64,000 nt of DNA, from assembly GCF_031348265.1 (NCBI RefSeq), contig NZ_CP133771.1, positions 1,054,001 to 1,118,000 on the forward strand, in the 5' to 3' direction. The position numbers were made by a program, and so were the translations under genes. Numbering within the stretch: the first letter of the stretch is position 1; every line of letters begins with the position of its first letter. Shown here piece after piece: positions 36,862 through 46,000 of this stretch. Below the pieces are notes generated by a model. The model did not search any database. It saw nothing but the letters and a program-made list of their open reading frames with translations, and was not told the origin of the DNA. This DNA comes from Streptomyces collinus. GTDB lineage: Bacteria; Actinomycetota; Actinomycetes; Streptomycetales; Streptomycetaceae.

Positions 36862-37958
36862 AGTGCCACCTCGGCGCGAACGTCGTGGCGGGCGGCGCCG
36901 ACCGCCGATTCGGCGAGCACGGCTCTGGCCTGGGCGGCGGCCGGTCCGCGGGAGATGTCGTCGGCCGCCGCGTGCAGCTCGGCCCGTCCTTCCGGGCCGA
37001 GTTGCAACAGCGCGCGGGCTGCGGCGGCTGCCACATGCCGGTCGGGGTCGCCGAGCAGCTCCGCCAGCGGGCCCGTCGCGGCGACGGCTCCCAGAGTGCC
37101 GAGGGCTCCGGCGCCCACCATGCGCAGGGCGACCGGCCGACCGGGCCGGACGGCCGCCAGCAGCGGCTCCAGGCCCTCGGGCATGCCCAGTCTGCCCAGC
37201 GCGCGTGCCGCTTTGACGCGGACTTCGATCTGGGGATCCTCGCGCAGTGCACGAGCGATCTCTGATGTATGGGAGACCACACCGGTCGCGCCGAGGACCT
37301 CGATGGCCACGGCTCTGGCGAGAGGTTGCGGGTGTTCCAGCCCCGCGGCCACACTCCGCTGTGCCTGCGGCCCCAGGGAGACCAGCGCCCTGATGACCGC
37401 GGCGGGTGGCACGGCCCGCGGTCCGTTGAGGGACTCCAGCAGGTACGGCACGATTTCCGGTCCCCCGCACCGGCCCAGCGCCCGTGTGGCGGCCAGGCGT
37501 ACCTCGGGGTCGCGATCGGCCAGCAGACGGCACAGTGACGGGGCGGCGGGACGGTGGCTGAGCTGACCGAGCACCTGCGCGGCGCGCCCCCGCCGGACCG
37601 CGCTGCGGCTCGACAGGTCGGCGACGGCGTCCACGGCGGCCCCGCGCAGCTCGTACAGGCGCACCAGCGCCGCGCCGGCCCCACCGGCGACCTTGCCCAG
37701 CAGCGCGGTAAGAGTCGGCTCCAGGGCGGTCCAGGTCCTTCTGTCGATCTCCGCGAGCCGGTTCAGCAACTCGGTCTGCTCATCCCCCTCCGCGCACAGA
37801 AGCTCCATCAGGGAGCCGCGCACCGGTGCCGAGATCCGCTCGCGTCTGCGCTCTCGGTGCCTGCGGACGAAACGGTTGGCGACGATGAGCAGGCTCAGAG
37901 CCAGGACGACGGCCAGCAGGCCCAGCAGCGCGCCACGGACGATGCCGGGGGAAATCAC
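36858..37958 (-). CDS. Membrane-anchored HEAT-repeat protein
   Basis: This 366-aa protein has one N-terminal membrane helix (GALLGLLAVVLALSLLIVANRF) followed by basic residues, so the rest is cytosolic. From ~90 to ~350 it consists of HEAT/PBS-lyase-like repeats, with recurrent motifs such as DPEVRLAATRALGRCG, DPQIEVRVKAARALGRLG and DPDRHVAAAAARALLQLG. Such repeats form scaffolds for protein binding. The GTG start overlaps the response regulator stop (GTGA), and its end overlaps the glycosyltransferase start. A scaffold linking the glycosyltransferase to the signalling proteins is plausible, but inferred from position. Confidence 0.88.
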   Translation of the reverse strand: MISPGIVRGALLGLLAVVLALSLLIVANRFVRRHRERRRERISAPVRGSLMELLCAEGDEQTELLNRLAEIDRRTWTALEPTLTALLGKVAGGAGAALVRLYELRGAAVDAVADLSSRSAVRRGRAAQVLGQLSHRPAAPSLCRLLADRDPEVRLAATRALGRCGGPEIVPYLLESLNGPRAVPPAAVIRALVSLGPQAQRSVAAGLEHPQPLARAVAIEVLGATGVVSHTSEIARALREDPQIEVRVKAARALGRLGMPEGLEPLLAAVRPGRPVALRMVGAGALGTLGAVAATGPLAELLGDPDRHVAAAAARALLQLGPEGRAELHAAADDISRGPAAAQARAVLAESAVGAARHDVRAEVAL

Positions 37959-38329
37959 CGTTCCACCCGGTTGAGCACCGCCGTGACCCTGCTGGAGAGC
38001 TCTCGCGGGCTGAACGGCTTGATGATGTAGTCGTCGGCTCCTGCCGCGAAGCCGACCTCGACGTCCGCTTCCTGGGACCGGGCGGTGATCATGATGACGG
38101 GGAGTGTCGCGGTCTGGGCCGTGGCGCGCAGTTCCCGGCACACGTCCAGACCCGACATGCCCGGCATCCGGATGTCGAGCAGTGCCAGGTCCACGGTGTT
38201 CTCACGCGCTGCCCGGAGCGCCGCCATGCCGTCTTCCACGGCCGTGACCTGGTGACCGCTCTGGGTCAGCTTGAACGCCACCAGATCCCGGATGTCCGCG
38301 TCGTCGTCAGCGATCAGGACATGAGCCAT
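37955..38329 (-). CDS. Stand-alone response regulator (CheY-like)
   Basis: This 124-aa single receiver domain has the acidic pocket (ADDDADIR), phospho-acceptor D52 in LLDIRMPGMSG, the conserved Thr/Ser in MITAR and Lys in IIKPFSPREL. It has no output domain, so it acts through protein contacts, perhaps with the HEAT protein or glycosyltransferase. Its start overlaps the previous regulator's stop (TAATG), and the GAG-rich end of that gene supplies its ribosome binding site. Confidence 0.93.
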   Translation of the reverse strand: MAHVLIADDDADIRDLVAFKLTQSGHQVTAVEDGMAALRAARENTVDLALLDIRMPGMSGLDVCRELRATAQTATLPVIMITARSQEADVEVGFAAGADDYIIKPFSPRELSSRVTAVLNRVER

Positions 38330-38718
38330 TACTCCTCCTGAGACTCCTGGGACTCCTGGGCCACAGAGCTCCGGTAGGAGTCAACGAGCCGCGCCACGGC
38401 CGACTGGCGGAACGGCTTGGCCAGCACCTCGTCCGCGAGGCCGATCAGATCATCCGGGTCGAGCACCGAGGTGACGACGAGACGGCATTTCCTCGTACGG
38501 TCGTCCGCCCGCAGCCTGCGGACGACCTCCCGTCCGTCGATGCCCGGCAGCATCACGTCGACGACCGCGATGTCCGGCGGGTCGGCAAAGGCGAAGCCGA
38601 GCCCCTCCTCCCCCGAGTGCGCGACGGCCACGGGGCATCCTCGCTCGCGGAAGTGACGCTCCAGCAGGGCGCTCACATCCTGGTCGTCCTCGATCACGAG
38701 TACGCGCGGTGGGAACAT
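38329..38718 (-). CDS. Stand-alone response regulator, first gene of operon
   Basis: This 129-aa receiver has the pocket VIEDDQD, phospho-acceptor D54 in VVDVMLPGIDG, Thr in VVTSVLD and Lys in LAKPFRQ. It has no output domain, and the C-terminus is a short acidic QESQESQEE tail. The ATG at 38718 preceded by AGGA is preferred to a GTG 15 bp upstream that lacks a ribosome binding site. It begins a five-gene operon in which every junction overlaps by 1-4 bp. Confidence 0.9.
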   Translation of the reverse strand: MFPPRVLVIEDDQDVSALLERHFRERGCPVAVAHSGEEGLGFAFADPPDIAVVDVMLPGIDGREVVRRLRADDRTRKCRLVVTSVLDPDDLIGLADEVLAKPFRQSAVARLVDSYRSSVAQESQESQEE

Positions 38719-38766
38719 CACCGTCCTGTCCACGAAGTCGGACTGTCAGTCACACATTAGAACTGT

Positions 38767-38782
38767 TGGTGAACTTTCACCA
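38767..38782. promoter_or_regulatory. Palindrome upstream of signalling operon
   Basis: A 16-bp palindrome, TGGTGAA-CT-TTCACCA, lies about 50-65 bp upstream of the first regulator start and next to a possible -10 (TAATGT on the minus strand at 38753-38758). It could be an operator for this operon. No regulator can be assigned. Confidence 0.4.
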
Positions 38783-38903
38783 CATATGCACCATAAGCCC
38801 CATCGCGGCATCTAGATCATCACAGACTGTGACGGGAAGCTCCAGCAGAGGGCCGCGGATGAGCAGCCCCCCGGGGTGCCGGGCGGCAGCGCGACGGACA
38901 CGG

Positions 38904-39692
38904 TCAGCGCGATCCCGTGGGCTCGGCGAGGCGTCGGGCGGGCAAGGTGGCGGTGGGCATCGGGAGGCTGTCACGCGCGGTGCGGCGGAGGCATCGCACG
39001 TACTGCTCCCGCGGCATGGGGGTACCGCCGAGGTCGCGGACGTGCGGGCTGTCCCGCTGCGCGTCGAGCAACTCGCCGCCGGCCTGTGCGAAACGCGCGG
39101 CGAGATCGCTCACCGCCACCTTCGAGGCGCCGGGTCGCTGAAAGAACATCGAGTCCATGCTGAAGACCGATCCGATCCGGAGGCCGAAGACGCCGCCGAC
39201 CAGATTGCCGTCCTCCCACACCTCGACGCTGTGAGCATGACCCAGCTCGTGCAGGTGGACCAGGGTTGCGATCAGCTCCTCGGTGAGCCACAGCGGGACA
39301 CGGTCACCGCGGCATTCGCGGACGACCCGCTCGAACTCCTGGTTCAGGCTGGTCGACCACGACAGCCCGTTGCGCAGCCGCCGGGCGAGGCTGCGGCTGA
39401 GATGCGCGGCCGAGACGGGCAGCACCGGCCTGGGGTCGGGAGACCACCAGGAGACGGTGAAGGGATCGGCCGGCTCCTCCCCCACGAGCGGGATGCGGCC
39501 CTCCTGGACCTGATCGGCGAAGACCACCTCGTTGAGGGCACGGGTGTACTCGTCGGATGCCGGGAACGGATAGACCCCGGCGTGGTACGCCGCCAGGAGG
39601 GAGGCGGGACTGAGGTCGGCGGAGAAGGCCACCGGACCGTCGGGCGCCGCTTTCAGCACGTCCAGCGCCTCCCATCGAGGGCATCGGCTCAC
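38904..39692 (-). CDS. aat: Divergent leucyl/phenylalanyl-tRNA-protein transferase homologue
   Basis: This 262-aa protein belongs to the L/F-transferase (Aat) family, which moves Leu or Phe from tRNA to an N-terminal amino group. Family marks include DLSPASLLAAYHAGVYPF, WWSPDPRPVLP, GHAHSVEVW, GNLVGGVFGLRIGSVFSMDSMFF and a catalytic-like LLDAQ (D210, Q212). Two features are unusual: an extra ~28 residues at 45-80 between GVYPF and WWSPDPR, and MDSMF in place of the usual GESMF. Its GTG start overlaps the NRPS stop (GTGA), so it is translated with the NRPS. This suggests use of a charged tRNA in peptide biosynthesis instead of N-degron tagging. Confidence 0.85.
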   Translation of the reverse strand: MSRCPRWEALDVLKAAPDGPVAFSADLSPASLLAAYHAGVYPFPASDEYTRALNEVVFADQVQEGRIPLVGEEPADPFTVSWWSPDPRPVLPVSAAHLSRSLARRLRNGLSWSTSLNQEFERVVRECRGDRVPLWLTEELIATLVHLHELGHAHSVEVWEDGNLVGGVFGLRIGSVFSMDSMFFQRPGASKVAVSDLAARFAQAGGELLDAQRDSPHVRDLGGTPMPREQYVRCLRRTARDSLPMPTATLPARRLAEPTGSR

Positions 39693-42600
39693 CACCGTGG
39701 CGCTCCCTGCCCCCGGTTCACCACCGGCCCTGCGTGCTCGGCCTGTTGCAGGAAGTCGATGAAGCGGTCCATCATCTGCGCGTCCACAGGCGGAATGCCG
39801 ATCCCGGCGTCCACCAGTGCCCGCTCCGCGTTGTCGCGGGTGAACTCCGGGAAGACGCCCTGGAAGTACATCTCGCTCACGGTGATGTCGGCGCCGTGGC
39901 ACAGGTCGACGAACAGCGGCACGAACGGTGTTATCGCGTCGGTGGGGTGCCCGGCCGCATACTTCACCAGAGCGGCGATCCACTCCGCGTACGGGATCTC
40001 CTGGACCGGATACCCCCGTTGGCGCATGCGCTCGGCCAGCGAACCGAGCAGTGCGGGACGGGGGTTGGTGAGGTGATAGACCTCGCCGCGCGGGCGACGG
40101 CGGGTGGAGATGTGTCCGATCGCGCGGACGAGGTGATCGGCCGGCAGGAAGTCCAGCGGCAGCCGGATGTCCGGGCACAGACCGGTCCGCGCGATGAAGC
40201 CGAAGAGGGCGGCCATCTCGCTGTTGGTGTTCATCACGCCGGTTCCAGTGCTGCCCGCGATGTCCATCAGACGGTAGACGGCGACCGGCAATCCCGCGTC
40301 GGATGCCTTCTTCAGCAGCGCCTCGGCGACCCACTTGGTCTCCACGTATCCCACCGACAGATGTTCCGGGAAGCCCAGCGGCGTACTCTCGGTCACCTCG
40401 CGCACCCCGGCCGGCCCGAATCCGGCGAGCACCGCCATGCTGGAGGCGAAGTGGACGGGGACGGCCCTGCCGGCGGCGAGGCGGATGATCTCGTATGTTC
40501 CGTCGACGTTGACCGAGCGCAACTCGTGATACGGGTAGATGAAGTTGACCTGGGCGCCGAAGTGGTAGACCGCGTCGATGGTCGATGCCAGTTCCTCGAA
40601 CCGGCCGGGAGCCAGACTCAGTCCGGCCTTGCCCAGGTCGCCGACGACCGGCTGGACGCGCGTGCTGGACAGATCCTTGAGGACGTACCGCTGGTGGCTC
40701 GCGCGGATCATCTCCATGCCGTGCTGCTCGTCCGAGGCTCTGACCAGGCAGAGAATCCGGCCCGTCGTGCTGCGCAGCAACTCGTCGATCATGTGGGCGC
40801 CGCAGAATCCCGTCGCCCCGGTGAGCAGGACGTCGCCGGAGCGGTGGTGATCCGGAGCCGGCCCGTCCCGGCCCACCTCCGGAACGCGCCGAGCGGTCTC
40901 CGAGGCGAAGTCGACACTCAAACCGCCCGGGCGGGTCAATGTGCCGGCACGTGCCTGGCGCACGGACTCGGCGAACGCGGCGAGCATCGGCTGACGCAGC
41001 AGTGAACGGGTCAGGTCGCGGATCTGTGTGACGCCGATGCCGAATATGACGCGGGTCCGGGCGAGCATCTCCATGGCCAGCAGCGAATTGCCGCCCAGTT
41101 CGAAGAAGTCGTCGTGCGGACGGACGTAGTCCACACCCAGGATCTGGCCCCACAGCTGTGCCATCCCCTGCACCACCGGACGGTCGTCGGCGTCGGCCGT
41201 CGGCGGTGCGGCCCCGGATTCCGGTACGGCCTTGCGGTCGAGCTTTCCGCTGGGCGCGACGGGCAGCCGTTCCACCGCGTGGAAGGCCGCCGGGATCATG
41301 TAGCCCGGCAGGACCTCGCTGAGTGCCGACCGCAGCCGTACGGGCTGCACCGCCTCGCCGCCGGCCGGTGGCGAGGCGGGCGTGTAGTAGGCGATCAGGT
41401 CCCGGTCGCCGCTGTCACGCGTGCGGGCCACCACCATCGCCTGGCCGATCTCCGGACGGGAGACGAGCGCGGCCTCGATCTCCGCCGGGTCGACCCGGAA
41501 CCCGCGGATCTTCATCTGGTCGTCGACCCGGCCCAGAACTTCCAGATTGCCGTCCGGGCGCCGGCGGCCCAGGTCCCCGGTGCGGTACATACGGTCTCCC
41601 GGCGCCCCGCCGTGCGGATCGGGCAGGAACTGCCGTGCGGTCAGGGCGGGTTGCCGCCAGACACCACGCGCCAGACCCTGCCCCCCGATGTAGATCTCGC
41701 CGCGCTCGCCCGGCTGCACCGGGCGCAGGTCGGCGTCGAGCACGTGGACGTGAGTCCCCTCCAGGGGCCGGCCGATGGGGGCGACGGCAGTATCCGGCGC
41801 GGCGAGCACTTCCTGATTCAGTTCGCAGAGCGTGGAGGTGATGGTGGTCTCGGTGAGCCCGTAGGCGTTGACGAGCCGCACGCCGGGGATCTTGCGCAGA
41901 ACGGCGCGGCAGTCCTTCGCGGTGACGATCTCACCGCCGACGATGGTGAGCCTCAGCGACGCGAGCATCTCGCCGCGGTCCGCGACGGAGACGACCCGGT
42001 GCCAGTAGGCGGGGGGCAGGTCGGCGACGGTGATCCCGTACTCGGGCAGGCGGCGCAGCAGGTCGGTGGGCGCCCACGTCGGGGTTCCGGCGAGGATGAG
42101 CGTCGCGCCACTGATCAGCGTGGCGAAGATCTGCTCCAGTGAGGTGTCGAAGCCGAGCGCCGCGGCGTGCAGCACCCGGTCGGAGGGCGTCAGTTCGTAG
42201 GCCCGGACCACCGCCGTGAGGGAGTGGGCCAGCGACCGGTGGCTGATCATCACCCCCTTGGGCGGCCCGGTGGAACCGGAGGTGTAGATCACGTAGGCGA
42301 GGTCGTCCGGACCGGGGCCGGGTGCCGGCCGCGACGCCTCCGACGGCGCCTGCGCAGCCGGTTCCTCGGCCGCCTCGGCGTGGACGATCCGTGCCTCGCA
42401 CCCGGCGAACATCGGGGCGTGCTCGCGGCTCGTGACGATGAGGCGTGAACCGGTCTCACCGACCAGTGCGACCATCCGTTGCGGCGGGGTCGCCGGGTCG
42501 AGCGGCAGGAACGCGCCTCCGGATCCCAGCACCGCCAGCAGGGCGACGATCAGCTCGGGCACGCGGTCCAGGCACACGGTGACGACGCACTCCGGGCCGA

Positions 42601-42970
42601 CGCCCCGCTCCCGCAACCGATCGGCAAGCCGGTCGGCGCGACCGCTCAGCTCGGCGTAGCTGAGCCGGCCGTCGTCCGAGAGCACCGCGAGAGCGGACGG
42701 CTCACGCCGCGCCCGCTCCCGCACCAGCTCGGGCACGCTGCCCGGCCAGGCCTCCGCCGGCCGCTCGGCGCGGGCACTCGCGGGCCGCATATCGGTCCAC
42801 AGGCGCTCGACCAGAGCCCCGCACGCCGAGTCGGACTGCGGTCCGCCGATCCGATGCCACCCTGCCGGAATCCGGCGGTCTGCGGGCCAGACCACGTACT
42901 GCTCTTCGTCGTTGCGCAACACGACGCACGGTGCAACCGACTCTGCCGTCCGAGGATCACGTTCCGTCAC
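39689..42970 (-). CDS. NRPS-like MbtH-A-T-R protein (amino acid activating, reductive release)
   Basis: This 1,093-aa protein has, in order: an MbtH-like domain (~10-65; NDEEQY, IPAGW, WTDMRP), an adenylation domain (~75-570; YTSGSTGPPKGV, NAYGLTETT, YRTGDLGRRRPDG, PSGKLDRKA), a carrier domain with S629 in FFELGGNSLL, and a thioester reductase (~710-1080; LLTGATGFCGAHM, GYVETKWVAE). The reductase should release the bound product as an aldehyde or alcohol. By-eye alignment to GrsA gives pocket residues D-T-E-D-T-V-A-I-T-K. The two acids at positions 239 and 278 point to a basic amino acid. There is no condensation domain. The GTG start follows AGGAGG. Confidence 0.92.
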   Translation of the reverse strand: MTERDPRTAESVAPCVVLRNDEEQYVVWPADRRIPAGWHRIGGPQSDSACGALVERLWTDMRPASARAERPAEAWPGSVPELVRERARREPSALAVLSDDGRLSYAELSGRADRLADRLRERGVGPECVVTVCLDRVPELIVALLAVLGSGGAFLPLDPATPPQRMVALVGETGSRLIVTSREHAPMFAGCEARIVHAEAAEEPAAQAPSEASRPAPGPGPDDLAYVIYTSGSTGPPKGVMISHRSLAHSLTAVVRAYELTPSDRVLHAAALGFDTSLEQIFATLISGATLILAGTPTWAPTDLLRRLPEYGITVADLPPAYWHRVVSVADRGEMLASLRLTIVGGEIVTAKDCRAVLRKIPGVRLVNAYGLTETTITSTLCELNQEVLAAPDTAVAPIGRPLEGTHVHVLDADLRPVQPGERGEIYIGGQGLARGVWRQPALTARQFLPDPHGGAPGDRMYRTGDLGRRRPDGNLEVLGRVDDQMKIRGFRVDPAEIEAALVSRPEIGQAMVVARTRDSGDRDLIAYYTPASPPAGGEAVQPVRLRSALSEVLPGYMIPAAFHAVERLPVAPSGKLDRKAVPESGAAPPTADADDRPVVQGMAQLWGQILGVDYVRPHDDFFELGGNSLLAMEMLARTRVIFGIGVTQIRDLTRSLLRQPMLAAFAESVRQARAGTLTRPGGLSVDFASETARRVPEVGRDGPAPDHHRSGDVLLTGATGFCGAHMIDELLRSTTGRILCLVRASDEQHGMEMIRASHQRYVLKDLSSTRVQPVVGDLGKAGLSLAPGRFEELASTIDAVYHFGAQVNFIYPYHELRSVNVDGTYEIIRLAAGRAVPVHFASSMAVLAGFGPAGVREVTESTPLGFPEHLSVGYVETKWVAEALLKKASDAGLPVAVYRLMDIAGSTGTGVMNTNSEMAALFGFIARTGLCPDIRLPLDFLPADHLVRAIGHISTRRRPRGEVYHLTNPRPALLGSLAERMRQRGYPVQEIPYAEWIAALVKYAAGHPTDAITPFVPLFVDLCHGADITVSEMYFQGVFPEFTRDNAERALVDAGIGIPPVDAQMMDRFIDFLQQAEHAGPVVNRGQGAPRW

Positions 42971-43042
42971 CTCGAGCCTCCTGCCTCGCGCGGCGTCCTG
43001 CGGAGCACGATCTGCGCTCCTGGCGGGAAGGGGCCGCCGCCG

Positions 43043-46000
43043 TCACTGCTTCCCTTCGGCGGGCCTCACAGGCATTTCGGCCAGGCGGCCGAGCGGCGGT
43101 GCGAGGACCAGTTGCCCCGCCTCCTCGGCACTGACCGGTTCTGCGAAAAGATAGCCCTGCGCCAACTGACAGCCCATGGAGATCAGCAACTCCTGCTGCC
43201 TCACGTTCTCCACCCCTTCGGCGATGACCGTGAGACCGAGCGTGTCCGCGAGATGTGCGATGCCCTCGACAAGGGCGTACTGTTCCGGCGATCGCCCGAG
43301 TTCGTCGACGAACGACTTGTCGATCTTGAGTATCGAGATGGGGAACTCACGCAGATAGCTCAGCGACGAGTAGCCCGTTCCGAAATCGTCGATCGCGATA
43401 CGAATGCCGAGCTCTGTGAGCGCATTCATCTCGCCCAGAATACGCTCGTCGTTGTACATCAGCACACTCTCGGTCAGTTCGAGTACGAGAGAAGCCGGTT
43501 CGATGCCGGAGAGATCCAGTGCACGCCGGACCACGTTGTAGAAGTCGTCGTCCCGGAACTGACGCGGCGACACATTGACGCTGATGTAAGGCGGTTTGCG
43601 ACCGGCCGTCCCGTCGCGCAGGACGGAGCCCTCCCACCGGACCGCCTCGGCCGCGGCCTGGTCGAGCACCCAGGCGCCGAGGGGGACGATCTGCCCGCTC
43701 TCCTCGGCGAGCGTGATGAACTGCTCCGGCAGCACCATGCCACGCGTGGAGTGGGGCCAGCGAACGAGCGCCTCGAAGCCGGCGACCTGACCACTGGCCA
43801 GCTCCACGATGGGCTGGTAAAGCACCAGGAACGACGTCTCGATCGACGAACTGTCCAGGGCCTCCTGCAAATTGGCGCGCTCGGCCATGCCGCTCTGCAG
43901 TTCCGGGTGGTAGCGGCGCCACTGGCGCTTGCCAGCCGTCTTCGCCGAGTAGAGGGCGAGATCGGCGTGTGTCAGTAGTTCGACCGAGTCGATGCTGTCC
44001 TCCGTCGTCGCCACGCCGATGCTGGCGTACGTGCTCATCGGACCCACACTGAGCCGGAACGGCTCGTCAAACACGGTCATCACGTGTTCGGTGAACCGCT
44101 CCACGCCCTCCGTCCCGACGGAGCCCTCCACCAGCAGGGCGAACTCGTCCCCGCCGATGCGTGCGGCGGTGTCGGAGGCACGGACGGTCGTCTGCAGCCG
44201 GAGTGACAGCGCGACCAGGAGTTCGTCGCCCACACCGTGGCCGTGCATGTCGTTGACGACCTTGAAGTCGTCCACGTCGATGAAGAGCACGCCGACCACC
44301 GTCCCGTCACGCTGAGCCTGCGCCAGGGCATGGTTGACCCGGTCCTGGAAGAGCACGCGGTTGGCCAGATTGGTGAGCGAGTCATGGAACGCCTGGTGGG
44401 TGAGTTCGCGTTCGAGTTTGCGCTGTTCGGTCACGTCCCGCAACGTGAGCACCACTCCACCGACGGTCGCCTCCTCCCGCAGGTCGCTCCACTTCAGCTC
44501 GACCTCGATGGACGACCGGTCGCCGCGGACCACGCGCCAGTGTTCGCGCGCGGTCTGCGGCTCGCCCCTGCGTATCCGGCCGAGCTTCTCGACCACCGCG
44601 CGACTGTCCTGTGGTGGCACCAGATCGACGAGGAGGGTGCCCTCCAGGTCCGGCAGGCCGAGGACCTGGTCGGCGGAGGGGCTGGCGTAACGGACGCGGT
44701 CGTCCTCGTCGAGGATCAGGATGACGTCCGAGGCGTTCTGCACCAGCGTGCGGAAGTACATCTCGCTGTTGCGCCGGTTGACCTCGTGGGCGAGGGTGAC
44801 CCGTTCCGTGGCAAGTGCGGCCTGTGCGGCGAGAGTCACCAGCGTGTCGCGGAGCACGAGCAGGTCGTGCTCCGCCCCCGCCACGATCAGCACCCCGATC
44901 AGCGGATCGTCCGAGGGGTGACCCTGCGCGGTGAGCCGGCAGACCAGAGCGTGGTCGTTGCGGGGCGGCTCCACCTTGAGGTGGTCGACAAGGGCGGGCC
45001 CCACCCCGTCGAGGGCCACCAGGCGGTTCTCGCCGGACGCGATCAGTTCCCGTACGGCTGTGGTCGCCCGCGTGGCCAGGGGCCCACGCAGGACGCTGTG
45101 GGGCCCGTTCACCCAGAGTGTGCTGTCCGGCAGGGTGAGCAGCGCGGAACGAGGCGGGCCGACCGGCATCAGCTGCGTCACCGCGGAGTGGACTGCCGCG
45201 GCCACGTCCCGCAGCTCGCCCGCTCCGCCCAGCGACGACACCGCGTCGCGCAGCGCCTTCTCCCGGCCGACCGCCCGCCGGTGGGTCGCCACCACCCCCG
45301 CCAGGCGGTAGAGCACGAGGAGGAAGAGCACCGCGGAGAAGACCCCGATGACGCCGACGTTGGACCTCACGCCGCGCACCGCCTCCGTCAGGAGGATGGC
45401 GGGCGCGATGAGCGACGCCAGGGTGAGCAGGGCCAGCCGGCCCGTACCGGTCTCGGCTCGCCATGGCAGCGGCTGCGTCAGCAGGCGCATGGACGGATGG
45501 AGCGCGGCCAGCGCCCAGGCGCCGTACAGGAGGGCCCAGCCGAGTTCGACCGCGCTACCGGTGCGCCACGTTCCGTTCAGCTGGATCAGGCCGTACAGCA
45601 CGTCGGCGGTGAGCAGGCCGACGGTGCCCACGGTGAGCAGCATGAGCGAGCGGCTCTTGCCGCCGCGGCCGACGAGCAGCCGCAGCAGCATCGCCAGGAC
45701 AAGGATGTCGCCGAGCGGATAGGCGATGGCGAACGCCTTCTGCACCCAGGTGAGACCCTCGGCGCGGGCGTACGGATCGATGAGAAAGAGCCACGACAGC
45801 AGGGCCAGGCCGACGGTCAGCGTCAGTGCGTCGACGAGGCTCGCCCGGTCGCGCCAACTCGTGCGCCAGTGCACAAAGCCCAGCAGGCCTGCCGCATAGA
45901 GCGGATATGCCGCTAGATAGAAGCCGTCAGCGATCGACGGGAACGGGATCTCTTCGTTGAGCAACTGGATGAGAATGATCTGGGTGGCCTGGCCTGCGGC

